The notes beneath the pieces were generated by a model. That model was not told where the DNA came from and ran no database searches. It saw nothing but the letters and a program-made list of their open reading frames with translations. Positions 35,270 through 41,435 of a stretch of DNA of 41,435 nt are shown here, one piece after another. Made by a program: the position numbers and the translations under genes. The stretch's first letter is position 1, and the number at the start of each line of letters is the position of its first letter. The DNA comes from Oscillospiraceae bacterium (GTDB lineage: Bacteria > Bacillota > Clostridia > Oscillospirales > Ruminococcaceae), in assembly GCA_017550285.1 (NCBI GenBank), contig JAFZPP010000020.1, positions 1-41,435 on the forward strand, given 5' to 3'.

Positions 35270-35319
35270 ATTATACCATATTTTTACCGGAAATCAAATA
35301 GAATTACGGTTTTGTAATC
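35270..35319 (-). promoter_or_regulatory. Kinase promoter with AATTAC-N6-GTAATT operator
   Basis: In the kinase direction the inverted repeat (GATTACAAAACCGTAATT, 35319-35302) is followed by exactly 26 nt (35301-35276) and -10 TATAAT (35275-35270). A weak -35-like TTGATT lies inside the spacer. The same operator abuts the regulator's ribosome site (AGGGAGG) on the plus strand. The geometry is the same as at 36022, 40670 and 40879. Confidence 0.72.
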
Positions 35320-35331
35320 AGGGAGGTTGCT

Positions 35332-36018
35332 ATGGCACATATTTTGCTTGTCGAGGACGATACCGACATTATGCGGATCAATCAGAGCTTTCTGGAAAAA
35401 GAAGGCTACGACGTACACTGTGCCGATTCAGTGCAGCAGGCAGCATTTCTCCTGGAGGAATGCGTGCCGGATCTGGTATTGCTGGATGTAATGCTGCCGG
35501 ACGGCGACGGCATGGACTTCTGTAAGATTCTGCGGCAGAAAACACAGGCACCGGTCATCTTCCTGACCGCACGCGACGAGAACGACGACGTCATTAAGGG
35601 CTTCCGCAGCGGCGGCGATGACTACATCACGAAGCCCTATGATCTGAACGTGCTGAAAGCTCGCATCGAGGCACAGCTCCGCCGCAATGCCAAGCCGGAG
35701 GCACAGCATCCGCGAATTGAACTTCCGGATCTGATCATTGACCTGTTTTCCGGCACGGCTGAACTGGACGGCAATGAATGCTCCCTGCCGCAGCGTGAGC
35801 TGCAAATTCTTTATCTTCTGGCATCGCGGCTCGGTTCGCGCATCAGCTATCATGAAATCTATGAGAAAATCTACGGCTCCGACGTTGAGGACAGCAAGAA
35901 TACGATTCGCGTCAACATGTCCCGTCTGAAAAAGCATCTGGCAATGGATGATATGAGCACCTACGAGATTGCTTCGACCGCGGACGGCGAATATGTCCTG
36001 CGCAGGGTGATCTTCTGA
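35332..36018 (+). CDS. OmpR/PhoB-family response regulator
   Basis: This 228-residue DNA-binding regulator has a receiver domain (1-118) with acidic pair D9-D10, phospho-acceptor Asp52 (LVLLDVMLPDGDG), Thr79 (FLTARDE) and Lys101 (DYITKPYDL). The winged-helix domain (about 125-226) has LPQRELQILYLLASRLG, the recognition region NTIRVNMSRLKKHL, and a C-terminal hairpin (YEIASTADGEYVLRRV). It is divergent from its kinase rather than in the usual tandem order. The shared inverted repeat between them, also found at three other local promoters, is its most likely binding site (inference). GGGAGG lies 6 nt before the ATG. Confidence 0.95.
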   Translation: MAHILLVEDDTDIMRINQSFLEKEGYDVHCADSVQQAAFLLEECVPDLVLLDVMLPDGDGMDFCKILRQKTQAPVIFLTARDENDDVIKGFRSGGDDYITKPYDLNVLKARIEAQLRRNAKPEAQHPRIELPDLIIDLFSGTAELDGNECSLPQRELQILYLLASRLGSRISYHEIYEKIYGSDVEDSKNTIRVNMSRLKKHLAMDDMSTYEIASTADGEYVLRRVIF

Positions 36019-36021
36019 TGC

Positions 36022-36071
36022 AATAACAATTTCGGGATTCCGCACCGAATTGCCCCGTGCTCTGATATAAT
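36022..36071 (+). promoter_or_regulatory. Lipoprotein 1 promoter with degenerate operator
   Basis: AATAACAATTTCGGGATT (36022-36039) matches the operator AATTAC-N6-GTAATT at 9 of 12 arm positions, followed by CCGCAC (compare CTGCAC at the other two sites). Exactly 26 nt then lead to TATAAT (36066-36071). No good -35 is present. The start codon is 46 nt further. Confidence 0.6.
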
Positions 36072-36116
36072 GATAAAGGATCAGAACAGCATTTTATGGA
36101 GAAAGGAGCAGGAAAA

Positions 36117-37484
36117 ATGAAGAAGCTATGGTTTCTGCCGGTGATTCTCGGCGCAGCAATCTGTCTGTCCGGCTGCGGCCAGCGCAATGATCTGAATGTT
36201 CAGGAGAATGCGGTTCCGATTGTGCCGATTGAAACAACCGTTGATGAGCAGACGGATCGCGCGAGCGGAACAGAAAGTACGACAGCAGCCGAAACGAATC
36301 CCGCAACAGTCAAGCAATCCACAGTCCTGCGAACTTCCGCGGTCGGGACAGAACCGGCATCTGTTACAAGTGAGACTGCGGCAAATGCGGCTGAAACCGC
36401 AGTGCCGCAGAACAAAAGCGACAGCGATTCAGGCGGAACCGGCAGTACCGCCTCAAAGGATCTGCTGTACGGCAAATGGGAAACGGTTTCCTTTACCGGG
36501 AATTCCGGTGCGCGCATTTCGTATGATCTGTCTGATCCGGCACACCGAAGCTATTATGTCGGACTTGACCTAAACGGGAACGGTCAGTCTGCGGTGACCG
36601 TCGGGACCGAGGAACAGCCTGTCACGATCGCTCTGCGCGGCAATACGCTGACTGTCATGGGTACCGACCGGAACAACCCGGCTACACTGGATTTCACAGT
36701 CAGTGCAGACCGGAAAAGCATGACAGTGGAACTGATGAACGGCAGGATCACTGCGACGCTGACACGCATCAACCGCGACTTTTCGATCAGACGGTATGAA
36801 GCGCAGGAGCCCGATGCAGATTTCAGTCTCATTGCCGGTGAATGGAACTATCAGGAGGAAACAGAAATCGAATCTGTTTTCGGTACCGTGGGATTTGTCA
36901 CAGTGCAGCCGGATCATACATATTATTATCAGCCTGCGGACGGCGCGCTCCGGCGGAAGGGAACTGTCCGGACAGAGTATGAAGATACTGTTGACGGAGA
37001 AAAGAACGCGTTCTTTGCATTCTATGAGGATGACAGCAATGAACTGTGGGGCAGGACGGAAAGCAGCATGCCGGGCGGCAGGGGCAATTTTACCCTTGTT
37101 GGCAGCGGAGGCAAGCGTCTGTCCCCGTGGAATATGCAGGCAAACAAATTTGATCATTATGTCGGGCAGTGGCAGTCCGAAAGATGCAGCATTCAGATCG
37201 GGCGGGACGAAGAAGACTATATTGTGCAGTGTATATGGTCGACAGGTGCATCTGAATACAGTGAATGGAACTATCACTGTGCGGGCAATGATGAACAGAT
37301 GGAACTGGAATGTACCGGCGGCGGCACACTTTACCGTGCTGTGACTGCGCCGGACGGCTCCGAATCACGCACAGAGGTATACAATGACGGCTCGGCCGTC
37401 TTCAGCATGAACGGCAGCAAACTTCTCTGGACAGATCAGAAAGAACACGCTTCAGAGCAAATGGAATTTACGCTGCTCGGATAA
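36117..37484 (+). CDS. Lipoprotein with three W/Y-rich repeat domains
   Basis: This is 455 residues from ATG 36117 (AAAGGAG 8 nt upstream; an in-frame ATG at 36096 lies before that site). Signal peptide with lipobox LSGC (Cys20), so it should be lipid-anchored on the outer face. A Thr/Ala-rich linker (about 30-115) is followed by three domains beginning LYGKWE (118), IAGEWNYQEE (239) and YVGQWQSERCSIQIG (348). The middle one (GFVTVQPDHTYYYQ, NAFFAFYEDDSNELWGRTES) matches the repeats of the LPXTG protein at 38076. It lies downstream of the regulator with its own promoter, and shares a terminator with the sortase. Function is unknown; a ligand-binding or sensor-modulating role is possible. Confidence 0.88.
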   Translation: MKKLWFLPVILGAAICLSGCGQRNDLNVQENAVPIVPIETTVDEQTDRASGTESTTAAETNPATVKQSTVLRTSAVGTEPASVTSETAANAAETAVPQNKSDSDSGGTGSTASKDLLYGKWETVSFTGNSGARISYDLSDPAHRSYYVGLDLNGNGQSAVTVGTEEQPVTIALRGNTLTVMGTDRNNPATLDFTVSADRKSMTVELMNGRITATLTRINRDFSIRRYEAQEPDADFSLIAGEWNYQEETEIESVFGTVGFVTVQPDHTYYYQPADGALRRKGTVRTEYEDTVDGEKNAFFAFYEDDSNELWGRTESSMPGGRGNFTLVGSGGKRLSPWNMQANKFDHYVGQWQSERCSIQIGRDEEDYIVQCIWSTGASEYSEWNYHCAGNDEQMELECTGGGTLYRAVTAPDGSESRTEVYNDGSAVFSMNGSKLLWTDQKEHASEQMEFTLLG

Positions 37485-37500
37485 GCCACGGCAATGAAAT

Positions 37501-37533
37501 AAACAGGCGGTCTGCACGACCGCCTGTTTTTTT
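37501..37533. terminator. Bidirectional terminator between lipoprotein 1 and the sortase
   Basis: A perfect 12-bp stem (AAACAGGCGGTC 37501-37512 with GACCGCCTGTTT 37518-37529) has a 5-nt loop and T-runs on both sides. It ends the lipoprotein gene (+) and the LPXTG-sortase operon (-). Confidence 0.95.
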
Positions 37534-38059
37534 ATGATTTCTGCAATTCACAAAACCCTGTCACGACAAGCCGCTGTGAGCCGTCATCCGTACAGGTGAT
37601 GAGCGTGATGCGGTCATCGCCTGAATCGTCAAGCACCCATGTTTCATCCGGGTTCACAACAAAATGATCGCTGACGGTGTAGTCATAACGGTTCTTCCCG
37701 GTGTCGTACAGCGTAATCGTCATGCCGTTCTCAATGTCTTTGAGCTTGTTGAAATATTCCTTGTAGATCGTGCTGCTGTGACCGGCAATACAGTAATTGC
37801 CGCTCCCGAAATCTCCGGTTCCGGTAAAATGTCCGACGGCCTTCGCAATCGTCTGCTGATCCGTGCCCTCTAAAACGGGTGCTTTGATGTTCAGATCAGC
37901 GATCTCAACGACCGGATTCTCCCGCATCAGTATCTGCTTCTGATGCATTCGGTACAGCTTCCTTCCGCCGTAAAACAGCATGATGGTGCATCCTGCCATG
38001 ATCGCAGTGAATCCTGCAAAAAACAGGATCCGCTGCTTTCTTGTTCTCTTTTGTTTCAT
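37532..38059 (-). CDS. Sortase
   Basis: This is 175 residues from the ATG at 38059, 16 nt after the LPXTG gene stop; a longer reading from 38125 would overlap that gene. A basic start and one helix (about 11-30) anchor it in the membrane. Catalytic residues are His94 (CIAGHSSTIY), Cys156 (ITLITC) and Arg163 (SQRLVV). Sortases cleave LPXTG between Thr and Gly and attach the protein to peptidoglycan; the LPQTG protein directly upstream is the evident substrate. The class (D or E-like) is uncertain. It should be cotranscribed with the substrate from the operator-bearing promoter at 40670. Confidence 0.93.
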   Translation of the reverse strand: MKQKRTRKQRILFFAGFTAIMAGCTIMLFYGGRKLYRMHQKQILMRENPVVEIADLNIKAPVLEGTDQQTIAKAVGHFTGTGDFGSGNYCIAGHSSTIYKEYFNKLKDIENGMTITLYDTGKNRYDYTVSDHFVVNPDETWVLDDSGDDRITLITCTDDGSQRLVVTGFCELQKS

Positions 38060-38075
38060 TTCCTTGATCTTTCTT

Positions 38076-40610
38076 TTACTGTTCGTTGTTTCTGCGGCGG
38101 AGCATGCCGGACTTTCTGACTGCAAGGAAGCCGCAAACGGTCAGCAGGAATGCGCCGAGCATCATCATCAGGGTTTTCAGGGAATTGTTGCCGGTCTGCG
38201 GCAGGTTGACCGTGCTCTGATCAGAGAACCGTTCGCCGATGCCGGTTTCCGGATCCACGGTATATGCATCCAGTGCTTCACCGTTTTCATCTTCCAGCAC
38301 AACGGTGACCGTACCGCCCAGATTCGTCATGGTGTGCGCATTTGCCGGAAGAATACCGGTCTTCTGCTGATAGTCCTTCTTTGCCATCTGCATAAGCTTT
38401 TCTGCGGAATACTTCGGGTTTTCCGCTGCTTCACGCACAAAGCTGATATCAGTGTTGGAAAGCTGAAGCGTTTCCAGCGGAAGCTGACCGTCTGCCTTGA
38501 TTGTCATATAAATCTGGTTGAACACGCCGGTTTCGTCTGCCACATACAGCACATACAGGTACTCTCTTTTTTCCGTGAAGAAATCATAGTTGTACTGGAG
38601 CTTCATGATGCCCTCGCTTACGCTTTCCGCACGGCCGTCCTTGTAAGTGACCAGACGGAATCTGCCGGAAACAGGATCCAGATTCGAGAAGGTCAGCAAT
38701 GTTTCAGTATTCTGGTCATCATTGTTCATACGCCACGAACCTTCCAGTGCCGTCGCACTGCGGCCAGCCGGTGCCGCTGCCGCATCATAAAGCTGATAGC
38801 GGTCTGTGTCATACGGTTCTGTGCTGCGGCTGAACGAAACCGGCTGCTCACCGGCAGTCGTGAGCGTATCCAGCGGAAGAACGCCGGTCATGTCAAATAC
38901 CATATCAACATCCTCACCGTAATAAAGGACATAGTAGTAGTTGCGTTTCCCGACTGCATCAGCGGTATACTGAATCTTCGCCCAGCCTGTACGGGAAAGT
39001 TCAATGCCGTCCGGTTCTGTAACAGTCATCATATACTGCGCAGAAAGCATATCGCACTGATAGAAATAATATGCGACCTGCATGCCGTCAAAATTGCCGC
39101 CCTGCATCTTCCGGTTGATCCATTCGCCCTCAAGTGCTTTCATGCTGATGCCGGTCGCCGGAATCTCTGTAACATCATAGAAGCCGTGGGCATTCGGCTC
39201 AATTTCTGTGCGTTCCAGCTTCATTTCAGAATCTTGGCCGATGTAAAGCGTATTCTGATTCACTTTGTTCAGACTGTCCTGGCAGCCGAACCAGTATTCT
39301 CCGTTGCTGTCGATGAAATCATACCAGATCGTTACACTCAGGTTCGGATGCATCTCATAGGAAGCAAACACGCTGCCGGTGGTTACATTGCCTGCTGCAT
39401 CGCGGTAAGTATAAGTGTTATGATCGCTGACAGTCACATAACCTGCATCGGAATAACCGGCCTCATTGGAATTGGTTTTCATTTGCTTCAGCGTCCATGA
39501 ACCGGCAATATCTGCTCCGCTTGCTTTGTGTACACTCTGATCACGCAGGAATCTGCTGCCCTGACTGAGTTCAAGCACCTGACCGTCATCGCTGAGCGCA
39601 CCTTCCATGAACAGCTCACCTTCTTTAGTAAAGAGGCGGTAAACCGCGGCATCGTTTTCATTCTTATCTTTCACAACGTGAATGTTCACGCTGCCTGTCA
39701 CGGAACTGTAAAATTCAAATCCCAGACTGCTGTTTTTTCCGTCCGCGTAAATAAAGCTGCCGTTTTCATCCACGGTTATAATGACTTCTGTATCATCTTC
39801 TTCGACGGAGGTATCCAGATACCATTTGCCGGCAAGATCAGCGGGGCTTGCCGGAATTGCCGGGACTGTTTCGTTATCTGCAAACAGCCGTGCATCGCCG
39901 CCGTTTCCGATTGTCAGGACACTGCCGTCATCTGTTTTTGTGCAGCCCATCCGGAATTTGCCGTTGTCGTCGGTGAAGTTGTACCATGCTGCGGTACTGC
40001 CGTCCGGATAGACCTCGTAAGCCACAGTCACTTTGCCGCTGACCGACTGACCGGCAGCGTCCGTATAGATGTAGGCGCCGCCCTCGTATACAGTCACAGT
40101 GCCTGCGGTATCATAGGTGTCCGCATTTTCATTCCGGGTCTGATAGAAATAGCGTCCTGCAATATCGGAAGGCACGGCGTTCTCGTAATTCTTCGTATCT
40201 TTTGTAAGCTGTGCGCTGCCGTCCTGTCCGACCGGGAGTGTGTTTTCGCCGGTTTCCGGCTTCATGCAGCCGAAACGGAAGGTACCGTCATTGCCATAGA
40301 AGCTGTAAATGGCTTTCTTTGTGCCGTCCGGATGCTTGTCATATTCGACTTTGACCGTGCCGCCGTCTGCGGTATTTTCCGCATAATTGAAATAGGAATA
40401 TGTGCCGTCTGTTTCAACCATCACATACGCAACATTCCTGCCGCTTTCCTGATAGTACCATCTGCCTGCGATGTCTGCCGGTGATTCTTTCTGTTGTTCT
40501 GTTGTTGCCGTAACGACCGGTGCGTCTGCTGCCGCCGCCTGAATGCCGGCTGCCGGAACAGATGCAAGAACGACGCTGACCATTGCAAGATAAGTGATGA
40601 GCTTTTTCAT
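38076..40610 (-). CDS. LPXTG cell-wall protein with six W/Y-rich repeats
   Basis: This is an 844-residue secreted wall protein: signal peptide (1 to about 28), six repeat domains starting near 46 (DIAGRWYYQE), 149 (DIAGRYFYQ), 258 (DLAGKWYLD), 367 (DIAGSWTLKQ), 492 (LEGEWINRK) and 622 (LEGSWRMNN). The first four are close; the last two are diverged. Residues about 730-800 (AEKLMQMAKKDYQQKTG, DAYTVDPETGIG) form a separate small domain. LPQTG at 803-807, a hydrophobic helix and RKSGMLRRRNNEQ complete the sorting signal. GGAGG lies 8 nt before the ATG. The repeats match the middle domain of lipoprotein 1. The ligand is unknown; lipocalin-like or carbohydrate-binding folds are guesses. Confidence 0.93.
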   Translation of the reverse strand: MKKLITYLAMVSVVLASVPAAGIQAAAADAPVVTATTEQQKESPADIAGRWYYQESGRNVAYVMVETDGTYSYFNYAENTADGGTVKVEYDKHPDGTKKAIYSFYGNDGTFRFGCMKPETGENTLPVGQDGSAQLTKDTKNYENAVPSDIAGRYFYQTRNENADTYDTAGTVTVYEGGAYIYTDAAGQSVSGKVTVAYEVYPDGSTAAWYNFTDDNGKFRMGCTKTDDGSVLTIGNGGDARLFADNETVPAIPASPADLAGKWYLDTSVEEDDTEVIITVDENGSFIYADGKNSSLGFEFYSSVTGSVNIHVVKDKNENDAAVYRLFTKEGELFMEGALSDDGQVLELSQGSRFLRDQSVHKASGADIAGSWTLKQMKTNSNEAGYSDAGYVTVSDHNTYTYRDAAGNVTTGSVFASYEMHPNLSVTIWYDFIDSNGEYWFGCQDSLNKVNQNTLYIGQDSEMKLERTEIEPNAHGFYDVTEIPATGISMKALEGEWINRKMQGGNFDGMQVAYYFYQCDMLSAQYMMTVTEPDGIELSRTGWAKIQYTADAVGKRNYYYVLYYGEDVDMVFDMTGVLPLDTLTTAGEQPVSFSRSTEPYDTDRYQLYDAAAAPAGRSATALEGSWRMNNDDQNTETLLTFSNLDPVSGRFRLVTYKDGRAESVSEGIMKLQYNYDFFTEKREYLYVLYVADETGVFNQIYMTIKADGQLPLETLQLSNTDISFVREAAENPKYSAEKLMQMAKKDYQQKTGILPANAHTMTNLGGTVTVVLEDENGEALDAYTVDPETGIGERFSDQSTVNLPQTGNNSLKTLMMMLGAFLLTVCGFLAVRKSGMLRRRNNEQ

Positions 40611-40669
40611 AGTGATTACCTCCGAATCGTTTTTCAGTTTATTATGCGAAGTTCCCTTCGACTGACCTC

Positions 40670-40719
40670 ATCATAGCACACAATTCCGGAAAAAGGTGCA
40701 GAATTACAAATTTGTAATT
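40670..40719 (-). promoter_or_regulatory. LPXTG-sortase operon promoter with perfect operator
   Basis: The perfect 18-bp palindrome AATTACAAATTTGTAATT (40719-40702 in the gene direction) is followed by CTGCAC and exactly 26 nt in total (40701-40676), then -10 TATGAT (40675-40670). The -35 position is poor (CACCTT), as expected for an activator-dependent promoter. The start codon is 60 nt downstream. Confidence 0.78.
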
Positions 40720-40816
40720 GAAATGACTCTATCATTTTTCAGAAGGCCCTCTGATGATATTGCCGCGCAGCAACTATTATAATATCCTGCAATCCTTCCT
40801 TCTGCCTGACGATATC

Positions 40817-40845
40817 TTGCGTTTCTCAATAAAGTATGTTATAAT
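40817..40845 (+). promoter_or_regulatory. Additional sigma-A-like promoter upstream of lipoprotein 2
   Basis: TTGCGT (40817-40822), a 17-nt spacer and TATAAT (40840-40845) are followed by an A/T-run. It lies 34 nt before the operator at 40879, so it could provide basal expression. Confidence 0.55.
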
Positions 40846-40878
40846 AAAAAATTTTTTCACAGCACTTTTCTGATACGC

Positions 40879-40928
40879 AATTACAATTCTGTAATTCTGC
40901 ACTGATTTGCTGCAAAATCTGCTATAAT
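40879..40928 (+). promoter_or_regulatory. Lipoprotein 2 promoter with AATTAC-N6-GTAATT operator
   Basis: AATTACAATTCTGTAATT (40879-40896), then CTGCAC and exactly 26 nt in total (40897-40922), then -10 TATAAT (40923-40928). The -35 position (CACTGA) is poor. The layout and the CTGCAC hexamer are identical to the LPXTG promoter at 40670-40719. Confidence 0.78.
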
Positions 40929-40980
40929 CACCATGTCAGCAAACGCTGTTCTGAATGTCGAAATGAAAAGGAGTATGATT

Positions 40981-41435
40981 ATGAAAAAGCAGATTATTGC
41001 AGCAGCCGCTCTTTGTGCCGCCATTTGTCTGCCGGATGCGGCGCAGATATCAATATTACAACAGCTCCGGCAACCGCCGTCGTGACGGCGGCAAACGGAA
41101 CCGATGTTTCCGATGTTTCCGCTGTCCTGGAAACAACAGAAACAACCGTCAATGCCGTACAAGATACAACCGCAGCAGTCACGGAGCTTCAGACGACTGC
41201 CGCGGAAATCACGACCGCGCCTGCTGAGACGACCGCCGCCGCGATCATTACGACATCCGCTGCGGAAAAACCGGTCATTACCGTTTCAGAATCCAGCGCA
41301 AAGGAAGCATACCGGAATCCGGACACACAGTTTTACTTTCTTTATGAATGCAAACTGCCGTATTACGAGTGCAGCAATCCGGACAGCGCGATGAAAGCAA
41401 ATCTGGATGAACTGAACGAGCAGCTGCGACAGATC
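40981..41435 (+). pseudogene. Lipoprotein 2, frameshifted at the lipobox, 3' end beyond the window
   Basis: AAAAGGAG lies 7 nt before ATG 40981. The signal peptide MKKQIIAAAALCAAICL reads well, but then the frame passes to a TGA at 41083-41085. One missing base between 41031 and 41032 explains this: shifting frame there gives LSGCGADINITTAPATAVV and an uninterrupted 130-residue reading to the window end. Lipoprotein 1 has the same AAICLSGCG with Cys at the same position 20. After the lipobox comes a Thr/Ala/Glu-rich linker, then a domain starting NPDTQFYFLYECKLPYYE, which may resemble DUF4163/DUF3298 outer domains. Either a sequencing error, phase variation or a real disruption. Confidence 0.8.

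Overview
The window looks like a chromosomal segment of an anaerobic, gut-type Clostridia bacterium (Bacillota), most like the Ruminococcus/Oscillospiraceae lineage. The reasons are strong AGGAGG-type ribosome sites with ATG, TTG and GTG starts, sigma-A promoters with 17-nt spacers, a flavodiiron/rubredoxin oxygen-defence pair, the comEC-holA order typical of Firmicutes, a tRNA without encoded CCA, and a clostridial-style sortase/LPXTG locus. The species assignment is inference.

Region by region: (1) 1-5014 holds the 3' part of a sugar-importer ATPase, a D-lactate-type dehydrogenase, a flavodiiron-flavin reductase-rubredoxin fusion and a free rubredoxin, with two clusters of small hairpin repeats. 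(2) 5015-8834 holds a membrane-anchored HExxH protein, tRNA-Leu(CAA), asnB and a SUKH-like small protein. (3) 8870-16943 holds housekeeping genes: pyrB with an unusual zinc-ribbon tail, cysS, alaS, a HIT protein and comEC. (4) 16944-17603 is a non-coding block of nested inverted repeats. (5) 17604-21461 holds a translationally coupled trio (holA, RNase M5-like Toprim protein, degenerate MBOAT protein), then an amidohydrolase. (6) 21644-32664 is a long run of closely spaced same-strand genes: four tandem paralogous membrane proteins, a second pair of related membrane proteins, comM, a RodA/FtsW-type gene, several orphans, a second 2-hydroxyacid dehydrogenase and proB. (7) 32665-33678 is decayed DNA with two inverted remnants of one coding segment. 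(8) 33679-41435 is a cell-envelope locus.

The envelope locus is the most interesting part. A histidine kinase and a response regulator are divergent. Next to them are a lipoprotein, a six-repeat LPXTG wall protein followed by its own sortase, and a second lipoprotein that runs off the window and carries a one-base frameshift at its lipobox. The lipoprotein and the wall protein share a repeated W/Y-rich domain. Four promoters here (kinase, lipoprotein 1, wall protein/sortase, lipoprotein 2) carry the same arrangement: an inverted repeat AATTAC-N6-GTAATT, or a degenerate form of it, followed by exactly 26 nt and a TATRAT -10 box. At least three of the four lack a good -35 box. This reads as the regulon of the local two-component system, controlling a small sortase-based surface system.
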